NCBI GenBank assembly: GCA_023213315.1
Contig: JAKCPI010000309.1
Location: forward strand, 103,687-167,686
Length of the DNA stretch: 64,000 nucleotides
Origin: Euborellia annulipes
Taxonomy: Eukaryota > Arthropoda > Insecta > Dermaptera > Anisolabididae
Reading direction: 5' to 3'
Both the position numbers and the translations under genes were made by a program. The notes beneath the pieces were generated by a model, which ran no database searches, had not been told where the DNA came from, and saw nothing but the letters and a program-made list of their open reading frames with translations. Shown one piece after another: positions 56,696 to 64,000 of the stretch (position 1 is its first letter; every line of letters starts with the position of its first letter).

Positions 56696-57236
56696 AACCT
56701 TATTTTGTTTTAATTTTTGGAACCACAGCCAGTACTGTTGTTTAATTGTAATTATGTCATAAAATAACATTTTATTTTTATTATTTTTTGACTTAAGGGC
56801 AAGGCCTCTAAATTTGTACCTTGAATAACTTAATGAATTCTTTTTTTCTCTTTATTAATCAGGGCCGTATTTATAAATAGGCTAAGAACGCTGCAGCCTA
56901 AAAAATCTTCAGGGGCTGCAGTTTGGCAATTTTTTCAATGAAGTTTTTCAGAAGTTTTTAATATTTTCCTTACGAATTTTAATATAGATTTATCGTATAA
57001 AACATTGTATAAAATATATGTATTAAGAAAATATGAACTATAGGCAAATGGTCTTTAGTCTATAAACGGTATACTCTTAATAGAATTTTTTTAATGACCA
57101 ATTAAAAAAGTATGGCAATAATTTATTTTTTAATCAATCGAAAAAAAAAATTATATTTGGAAGAGTTTTCTGATTGGCTATAGCAAGCACGATCTTAACG
57201 CCATCCCTTAGCAGTAATGAGAGAAACGCTTAGTTC
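56696..57236. other. No gene; hAT-like end at 56864
   Basis: ATCAGGGCCGTATTTATAAA at 56862 is hAT-like, one end only. Confidence 0.35.
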
Positions 57237-57244
57237 CTACTTCG

Positions 57245-57498
57245 CATGGGCGTAGCCAGGGGGAGGCAGGGGGGGGCCGTTGCCCCCCCTGGCTGGTCCT
57301 AAAAATTAAAAAAAACAAGCAAATATATATTTTTCCCATTGGGAATTTCTTTTTAACATCCCAATCCACTACATTAATTTAATTTTTTTTTTATTTAAAT
57401 AAATAATTAATAATCTATGTATATATTAATTGCAAACCCCCCTCTCGCCCTAACGAGGGGTTGGCCCCTCCCTAACAAGAAGTCTGGCTACGCCCATG
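57245..57498. mobile_element. hAT non-autonomous element (8/8 target duplication)
   Basis: 15-base inverted ends CATGGGCGTAGCCAG, CTACTTCG duplicated (57237-57244, 57499-57506). Interior AT-rich between G/C-tracts (GGGGGGGCCGTTGCCCCCCC). Confidence 0.92.
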
Positions 57499-57506
57499 CT
57501 ACTTCG

Positions 57507-58560
57507 CCTTAATAATTTACAAAAAAAAAAGTAAAAATAGTAAACGCCCCGGGCATCTTAATGTTTTTTTTTATAAATATTTATTTTATTATTGAAAAAA
57601 CTTATCATCCTAATTAAATGAATGTTTCATCCATCCGTATAAACGAATTTAAAAATCATAAAAGCATTTTACTTTTCATATTTCATTAAGATAAATTAAA
57701 ATTGTTTTTTTTTTTTGTTTGTTTTTTTTTTTTTAATTTGAAATAAGATAAAAATATATTTTTGTTTATCTCTCTCATTTTTAATGATGAAAATATAGAC
57801 AAAAAAATTTTAATTTTAATTTATTGAATATATTGCAAAGCAAAATCATCGAAAGTTTATTTTTGCTTTGTAAATTAAATTAAATTTTCGAATGGCAGTA
57901 TTATATGTTCAAGCTAAAAAGGTATTTGTGAACTAATAAATAATTTATTTTTATCATCATACAAAACGAAGAATTATTACATTATAATTTTTTTTTTTAA
58001 GTAATCATTGAAAGATTTAATAAAATTTTATTAATAAATCTTTTCATTTCTGCCACTTCACATCTTTTTATTAAATATCAAATTATTATTACGTGTTTAT
58101 ATTATCACGCTATAAATTTTGGGTGAAATTTTTCCCGTTAAATAATTTAAACTACTCTATATAGACCTATTTGTACTTTTACACGATTCTAATAATCCCA
58201 AATCCCCAGACTTGATAAAATTTTCTGTCTTTTTAAAATGTTAAGAAAATTATTTTAATAGAGTATCGATGCAAAAGGCGCAACGTTTAATATAATATAA
58301 TAGGATTGAATATGAATTAATTAATATCGAATATAAATTAAATTATAATTAATATAATAGGATTCCATTATTTAATACAATATAATAGGATTTCATACGA
58401 GCCCTCTCTGTAATAATCAAATATTTTTTTTTATAATTCTTAATTGGAATTTTATATATAAAAAAATTTAATTAGATTTTGAAATCAAAAATTAAGCTAC
58501 TGTAGTTTTTTCTCAATTAAAGACGGGGCGAATCTGCGTATAGATTTATTTACTTATGAA
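57507..58560. other. AT-rich, no feature seen
   Basis: Several long T tracts; no gene signal. Confidence 0.5.
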
Positions 58561-58566
58561 TATAAT

Positions 58567-58655
58567 CAGGGACATCAATGGGGGGATTAAGTAGCACAGG
58601 AAGGGAAACATTTTTTGCCCCCCCCCCCCAAGCAAAAACTGGAATGACGTTACTG
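58567..58655. mobile_element. Tiny 89-bp hAT-like element (8/8 target duplication)
   Basis: CAGGGACATCAATGG and complement of CAGTAACGTCATTCC, with AATATAAT duplicated (58559-58566, 58656-58663). The flank is AT-rich, so chance is less negligible here than for other copies. Confidence 0.65.
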
Positions 58656-58663
58656 AATATAAT

Positions 58664-59538
58664 CTAAATATAATAAATCTAAAATATTCAATTAAAAGAT
58701 TACTAATTTCCTATTAAAATTTCTCAAATTTTAAATGTTTTAAATTTGACTATTTTTCTTTGATTATGATTTAAAAATCGAAAGGAAAAACTTTTGGTCA
58801 CAAATACAAGTTCATTTATTTTTCAAAGCAAAACGATTTGAAATATTTCATTTAGATATGGAAAAAAAAAAAAAAAAATTAGCGCTTACTTTGATATCGA
58901 ATCTATATAATATATAATTATAAATCTTTTGATGTATTCTATTTGAATCTATCTACAAAGCATCTACAAATCTGAGGGAATAAAATTATTATCGATATAT
59001 ATACGGTATAAAACAAGAGAAAACATCCTTTATAATTATTGAAGCGATATTAAAAGAGCTTCAAATATATGAAAACTAATGATCTTCTAATTTGGCTTTG
59101 AGATTATAATATCCAGCGAGTTTCCAGGAAATTAGATATTTGTTACTTCGTTATCAGCGAATTCAAATTTATTGAAATATAAGTCTTATAAAAAGTGAAT
59201 GAAAAGAGGATGAACATTTTTTTTTTAATCAGAAAAAAAATTAAAGAAAAATTTTATATTTTTTTTTGTAAAATTAGCCATTCGGCGAGCTTCGCGCCTC
59301 GTCGGGGACCCCTCCAGCGGACCCTCGCCTTTTCTTAATTATAAAAAAAAATTATCATTACTATTCCAATCCAGTGCCTGCTTGAGGATTTATTTACATT
59401 CATAGAATACACAAATGGAAAGAATATATAAATATTTCCTATTGGAGAAATCCTAACTTTAGGAATTAATAACTCAAAAAGTTATAGGAATTTCGGGATG
59501 AAAATAATTTTCCAGTAATCCCTAGAAGGTTCTCTTTA
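58664..59538. other. AT-rich; GC hairpin at 59280-59335
   Basis: CGGCGAGCTTCGCGCCTCGTCG within AT-rich flanks; similar style to the patch at 37890. No gene. Confidence 0.4.
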
Positions 59539-59928
59539 AGGTGCGCGTCTCGGGGTGCTAATTTTGGGACTTTCCAGCGGCCACAATTTTGAAGCTATCG
59601 ACCTCAAATTTTTTTTAAATTAAAGCTATTTAAAATATCTACAACTTATAGAAGCCCTTTTTTTGATTTTCAAAAAAAAAAAAAATTTTTTTTTAGATTA
59701 ATCGCATTAAATAAAAGATATTTAAAAAAAAGGAGCTCTATAAGTTGTAGATAATTAAATTAGTAATCATTGTGTTAAAGAATAATTAATTTTTTGCCTT
59801 TAATTAATTAGCTGGAAAGTCTAGAATGAAATGGATCAAGTTGCGTGTATTCTAATGGGGGAACACTAACGCCATCTGGTGCCGCCTCGAGTCAATCGTG
59901 TTTTAACGGTTTTCCGAGACGCGCACCT
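59539..59928. mobile_element. TA-type DNA transposon, 390 bp
   Basis: Perfect 15-base inverted ends AGGTGCGCGTCTCGG, flanked by TA (59537-59538, 59929-59930). An inner inverted pair, ATCTACAACTTATAGA (59637-59652) and CTATAAGTTGTAGAT (59739-59753), surrounds a long A/T tract. Noncoding. Confidence 0.82.
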
Positions 59929-59934
59929 TACGGA

Positions 59935-60035
59935 TAAAAAATTTAGTTTCAAAATTCCAACGGGAAGTTGCCCAAATAGAGCGTGGCAGACGGACAGACA
60001 GAAGGACATTAGCGAATTATATAAATAGATAACCG
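59935..60035 (+). repeat. Helitron-like fragment
   Basis: CGGGAAGTTGCCCAAATAGAGCGTGGCAGACGGACAGACAG... GCGAATTATATAAATAGAT resembles Helitron tails in arthropods; no CTAG end. Confidence 0.3.
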
Positions 60036-60727
60036 AAAGAATTGAGGATTCCCTAAATAGCTTAAAACATTAAATGATAACTTATTTAGCACTTTTAATT
60101 TAGCTGAAAAGCCAATTTCTAATAATAAGCTATGAATGAACAAGGAAATAATTATTATATTGTAATCGATATTTATTTCCATTATATTATTTTTTTTTTT
60201 ATTTTAATGGTTTTAAAAAATTTTCCAGTCAAAAATAAATTTTCATTTCTCCCTCCCACTTTTAAAAGCAGCCATTAATATGCATTTTTCAAAACATTTA
60301 TTATTTCATTTTTTATTTATTCTATTGTTTTTTTTTTTATTAATAATAAAATCATAAGTAATTGAAAATAAAATCGTTTTTAATAGAATATGTATCGTAA
60401 AAGGTTATTTTTTTTTTTTTAATTTAAAGTAAAACAAAAAGTTTATAAAACGAGTAGACTATAATGAAGCTTTTAATGATTGATGATGGAAAGAAATTTA
60501 AAAACTTTTTAATAATGTGATGAACGCGGAATGTGGCTTTTGAGAATAAATATTTGTTATTTTTTCAAATTTAATTTTTTTTTTTTAGATCTTACTTGTT
60601 AGAGTGTTAATTTACTTTTAAAGTTTTGACTCCTTCTTGCCCTTTGAACATATGCAACCTGTTACACAAGGCTGAAGGAAGGGTCGCGTTTAACTGAGTT
60701 CTATTTGCCTATCAAACTTTTAATCTA
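60036..60727. other. AT-rich, no feature seen
   Basis: Many T tracts; no gene signal. Confidence 0.5.
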
Positions 60728-61313
60728 AAAAACTTTCTTTTACCTCCGGTAATTGAAAGTTGTGTTCTGTGCTTGCGACACCACATTTTTTGTCGACTAT
60801 ACTTATTAGAATAAACATTTATATTCTGTTACCATGGCAATCATTTCTCCTATCTTTTTACTTTCTCTTACCCTATATATAAAATATATAGAGAGAGAAA
60901 GTATTGCAATCATGTCATTTTTCTATTATGTACAAGAGTAAAATGTGCTTCAAATTTCAAGTGGAAAATGAGAATATACATTTTAAAGAGCATATAAAAA
61001 ATAATTGATTTATGAATCTTAATCAAAATCGTTAAAGGTAATTTTGAAAAAATCGAAAAAGTACATGAGTAAATATTTGTCGATTTTGTTCAAAAGCTAA
61101 TTTTAAAGGCTCAGGAGGGTGACTAACTTAAGTATAAAATTTCAAGCTTGTAGTTCATTTCTTTCATACTTTATTTTGATCACAGACACACCTACACAGA
61201 CAGACCTGCGGGACCCTTTTTTTGGACTCAGGGGACCTCAAATCATGTATTTCGATCAAAATCTAGGCATCGAATTTTTGACATGAATCCAATACTTTCT
61301 CTCTATAAATATT

Positions 61314-61370
<57 letters not shown>

Positions 61371-61381
61371 GAAAGTAAAAA
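60728..61381 (-). repeat. R1 repeat with nested R1 terminus and (AT)n
   Basis: TTGTGTTCTGTGCTTGCGAC to GAAAGTAAAAA. At 60858-60920 a second R1 left terminus (TTTACTTTCTCTTACCC...GAGAGAAAGTATTGC) sits inside the CCTATCTTT|CTATTATG site. The terminal hairpin expanded to an (AT)n run of about 46 bases (61317-61363). Confidence 0.7.
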
Positions 61382-62018
61382 TTTGATTTGTGATTATTTG
61401 AATGGCTTGTAAAATTATTTATATACTATTAAATCTCTAGAAGGCAATAGATTGTATTTTATATAAATAATCAACACCATAAAATCAAAATCTGTGTTTA
61501 TTCATTAAAGAATAAACAATTGTTTACAAATAAGAAGTTTAGTAAATATATTTATTGAAAAAAATTTTATTTATACAGTGAGTTATTTCGTTCAATTATT
61601 TCATTATTATTATTTTTTTTTTTTTTTATATGAAAACTTTTAATGGAATGTTCAAAAGTAAAAGGGAATTGAAAGATGTCTATCTTCTTTTATACGAGTA
61701 AAAACAATGAAATAATCAGGCATCGACTTGCTTTAATATTGTCACTCACTGCACACTTCACCCTCGAATAAAAAAATAAAAAGACATGACAATTCGACTT
61801 CGTCTTGAAGATGAGTTAGCTGAGTTCCTTCACCCTTCGCTCTTTCTTGGTTGCATGTAACCATAGCACCTCACATCTTATGAAACCAGTTCAACAAAAA
61901 AAAGTTAGCATAGATTAATATTTAACACCTATACTTGTTTTGCTTTACACCTAATAATTCGTTTGTTCACGCTAATACTATATTCGCGATTACTAAGTTA
62001 AATAAAAAGAAAAAGATT
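61382..62018. other. AT-rich, no feature seen
   Basis: No gene signal. Confidence 0.5.
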
Positions 62019-62463
62019 TGTTTTGTTGCCATAGCAACCATTTATCCTATCTTTCCTATTAAGAACAAGAGTAAAGTGTGCTTCTAAAGATTTCAGAGGC
62101 AAAATGAGAATATTCATTTTAAAGAGCATCTAAAAAATAATTGATTTATGAATTTTAAACAAAATCGTTGTGACGAATTTTGAGAAAATCAAAAAAAAAC
62201 TGAAAAAGTACATCAGTAAAGTACTAGTACTTTTTAGCCGATTTGTTTAAAAGCTTATTTTCATCCCTTTGGGGTAACTTAAATATAAAATTTCAACCTG
62301 AGATATTTTGTTCCCAGACCAATTTGTGGGAGTCACTTTTTTGGACTCAGAGGACCTCAAAATCTCGACATGAATTTTTTGACATGATCGCAATACTTTC
62401 TCTATATATTTCATATAATATAATATATATAATATATATTATAGGGTAAGAGAAAGTAAAAAA
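62019..62463 (-). repeat. R1 repeat, lacking the palindromic end
   Basis: TTGTTGCCATAGCAACCATT, GAGTAAAGTGTGCTTC, TTTTAAAGAGCATC, GACATGATCGCAATACTTTC and GGTAAGAGAAAGTAAAAA. The 68-codon frame here is R1. Confidence 0.7.
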
Positions 62464-62529
62464 TAAAATCATAGAAATTTTATTCTAGAAAGTAAACTAG
62501 TATAATTATTTATTTTGCATTTCCTATCG

Positions 62530-62850
62530 GTTTTATTTATCCGAGGAGGTGTACACACAACTCGAACCCAACCGACTTTTGGCCGTAGCCATCTACCGGC
62601 ACCCTGCGAAGTTACTATCTAACTGCTCCTCTTGTGTTCATTTCTAGCTAAACAACAAATCTTATTTTATTTCTTCCCGGTTCCTTTTATTTAAACAATT
62701 CTATGCTAGGGAGAATGACCTAGTTTAAGAAAGGACTTTTTCAGCCCTCCTAGCGAAAAAAACCTCTCTAAAAATTTTATTTAATGAAAAAATCCTGCAC
62801 AGCCGGGATGCGAATACTAATCTCCGGCACAGATTTGAAACCGCTCTATA
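62530..62850 (-). repeat. Two tRNA-derived fragments
   Basis: Minus strand: GGAGCAGTTAGATAG with B box GGTTGGGTTCGAG (62550-62640), and AGTATTCGCATCCCGG (62790-62812). Both look like decayed SINE heads. Confidence 0.45.
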
Positions 62851-63168
62851 TCTATAATACAATATTCTTAGTAATATTTATTGTGAGTTTCAAAATGATA
62901 AAATAAATTCTATGTATTGAATTTTCATAAAGAAAATGCATGTTTTATAAGCAAATATTTCTAAAAAGATAAAAACCTTAAAGCTGAGTTATTTAGGTTT
63001 TTATATATACCAATATATCAGTATAACTAAGTAATTTCAAAATTTTGTTTATTACGATAAACAACAATAGATCAAGCAATATGTTTCTAATGCTGTCAAA
63101 AACTTGAATTTGTTATTGTTGGAAGAAGATGGGCCAGAAAATTAATATAAATGATGATATAGTCTTAC
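62850..63168 (-). other. Start of a (probably long) first intron
   Basis: Sequence downstream of the donor at 63168 on the minus strand. It is AT-rich with no recognisable acceptor-plus-exon pair. The intron may run leftward through much of the window. Confidence 0.4.
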
Positions 63169-63285
63169 CTGCATGAGAGGAAGAAGACCACAAGCTGTGC
63201 GGACTTTCGGAAGCTCGTCATCAACAGTGTCATCCAGCAGGTTGTTGTCGTTGTCCAATTGTTGTTGTTGGTAATCAGTTGGCAT
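63169..63285 (-). CDS. First coding exon (partial gene, 39 codons) of an unidentified protein
   Basis: The reading frame opens with ATG at 63285 and runs 39 codons to a CAG|GTAAGA splice donor (intron begins at 63168), so the exon ends in phase 0. It encodes an acidic, Q/N/D-rich N-terminus (MPTDY, then four Q, LDNDNNLLDD) followed by a segment ending KVRTACGLLPLMQ. An in-frame TAA lies 33 bases upstream of the ATG, which supports this start if the leader is contiguous. Codons are balanced and the local base composition is far less AT-rich than the flanks. There is no signal peptide; the terminal GLLPLMQ could lead into a membrane segment or domain encoded by the next exon. The gene points left, but no downstream exon was recognised in the window. 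I cannot name the family. Seen: start, upstream stop, donor, composition. Inferred: that it is transcribed. Confidence 0.72.
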
Positions 63286-63660
63286 GATGAATTGGATGTT
63301 GGTCGTCTCACGCGGAGATTAAGATTTAAAGATGGATGGAGATGGATGGTATCGGTGCAATTAATTGATGGATTTAATTATTAGTTGTTATTAGATGGCT
63401 GGTTGTTGACGATGGGTACAGGAGGTCTGCCGGCGATCAGCTGAGCCGATCGACGGTCTGCCTGCAAGCTGGTTGTTGCTGGTGGAGGTGGAGGTGGAGT
63501 TGGAGAAGTTGGAGGGGTGGTAGTTGCGTCGCCGCCCCTGCGCATCATCATGCTTCCGGCACCCGGCATCCAACCCGGCGTTGAGCACCCCGGCACCCGA
63601 CACCCGGCGCCCGGCGCCCAACGGCAACCGAAGCTACAGGTTGACACTTGGCTTGTTCCC
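63286..63660 (-). promoter_or_regulatory. GC-rich 5' leader/promoter region of the gene at 63169-63285
   Basis: This is the longest GC-rich block of the window. On the minus strand it holds tandem GGGTGCCG/GGGCGCC-type units (63590-63630), CCACCT trinucleotide runs (63480-63505) and ATGs, including an ATGATGATG at about 63549-63557 that opens a short frame ending before the real start. Those frames read as low-complexity proline, threonine and asparagine strings, so I treat them as leader/upstream ORFs. The position directly before the first exon suggests a 5' UTR and CpG-type promoter. No TATA box was recognised. A tract of about 18 T (63680-63698 on the + strand) bounds the block. Confidence 0.5.
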
Positions 63661-64000
63661 ATTTCACAATCATTCAACCTTTTTTTTTTTTTTTTTTTAA
63701 TTTTATAAATTAAACCCCATGTCATAATTAGTAACGTTTTGGCCAGACCCCTTTTGTGGACGACCCCTTGTCAATATTTACATAAGCTACAAACAAATAG
63801 AGAATATTTTTATGAATCAACTAGCGGTGGTTCTCAAAAAACAAAAGGGAGAATGGACAGCAAAAAATCTGAATAATTTTATTTTGATATTCATTTTTTG
63901 TGATAAATAAAATCTAATTAAGAGAAAAAATTTTAAATACTTCAACCACATTTTTCGTAAATGTTGGAAAGAAAAATCAAAACAAAATCATACAGGTGTC

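Noticed and set aside
61317..61363. Satellite array
   Set aside because: A simple (AT)n expansion of the R1 terminal hairpin, only about 46 bases.
63381..63725. 114-codon minus frame with poly-Lys, poly-Pro and Asn runs
   Set aside because: Low-complexity; better explained as gene leader. It is closed by a stop before the real start codon.
1..64000. CRISPR array or prokaryotic operon
   Set aside because: Repeats are dispersed palindromes and SINEs, not evenly spaced direct repeats; no cas-like or bacterial genes are present.

Overview
The window looks like a repeat-saturated, very AT-rich stretch of an invertebrate animal nuclear genome, most likely an arthropod. Reasons: almost no long open reading frames, one convincing first coding exon with a canonical GTAAG donor, arthropod-style initiator (TCAGT) candidates, tRNA-derived SINEs, Helitron 3' ends, hAT elements with 8-bp target duplications, a piggyBac element in TTAA, and Penelope-type retroelements carrying hammerhead-ribozyme motifs. 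There are no operons, ribosome binding sites, phage genes or CRISPR arrays. Species and locus are not identifiable from the sequence alone.

Genes. The only well-supported coding segment is the start of a minus-strand gene at the right edge: exon 63169-63285 (39 codons, upstream in-frame stop, GC-rich leader at 63286-63660, donor at 63168). Transcription runs leftward, so much or all of the rest may be its first intron or intergenic DNA. Two other minus-strand first-exon candidates exist: an ATG-free, GC-richer stretch ending in a perfect GTAAGTAT donor (5829-6114), and a YY1-like ATGGCGGAG start at about 14370. They could be alternative promoters of one gene or separate genes. No further exon could be called with confidence.

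Repeats. (1) Palindromic or one-armed elements whose arms carry hammerhead-like motifs (families A-L here). One of them, J at 40417-41578, has inverted arms around a 71-codon remnant resembling the end of a Penelope GIY-YIG endonuclease, a 14-bp target duplication and a ~33-bp one-sided extension, which links at least this family to Penelope-like elements (PLEs). Families G, I and J have intact ribozyme cores. Family B, the most abundant, has a fixed U3/A8 pair in place of the canonical C3/G8 pair. (2) R1, an unclassified ~0.7-0.8-kb noncoding repeat running from a TTTCTCTTACC/TATATA end to an ATCTGGTGTGAC palindromic end; more than a dozen copies. (3) Non-autonomous DNA transposons: seven hAT elements with target duplications, one degraded piggyBac, two or three TA-type elements and one with a 9-bp duplication. 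(4) Helitron 3' ends ending in CTAG after a hairpin. (5) tRNA-derived SINE families S1-S4 and a possible LINE endonuclease relic.

Layout. 1-5 kb: palindromes A, B, C and a TA element. 5.8-6.3 kb: promoter/first-exon candidate. 6.4-11.4 kb: hammerhead elements D-G, a MITE, R1, SINE S1, B. 13-17.2 kb: R1, exon candidate, SINE, Helitron, B, nested palindrome. 19-29 kb: hAT, B, R1, S4/S2 SINEs. 30-35.5 kb: R1 copies, hAT, piggyBac inside R1. 36-39 kb: GC-rich islands, the best hammerhead (I), SINE S1 palindrome. 40-46 kb: PLE J inside R1, hAT, LINE-like relic and inverted repeat. 46-60 kb: mostly AT-rich with B, R1, SINE, Helitron, hAT and TA elements. 60-62.5 kb: two R1 copies. 62.5-64 kb: SINE fragments and the gene start.
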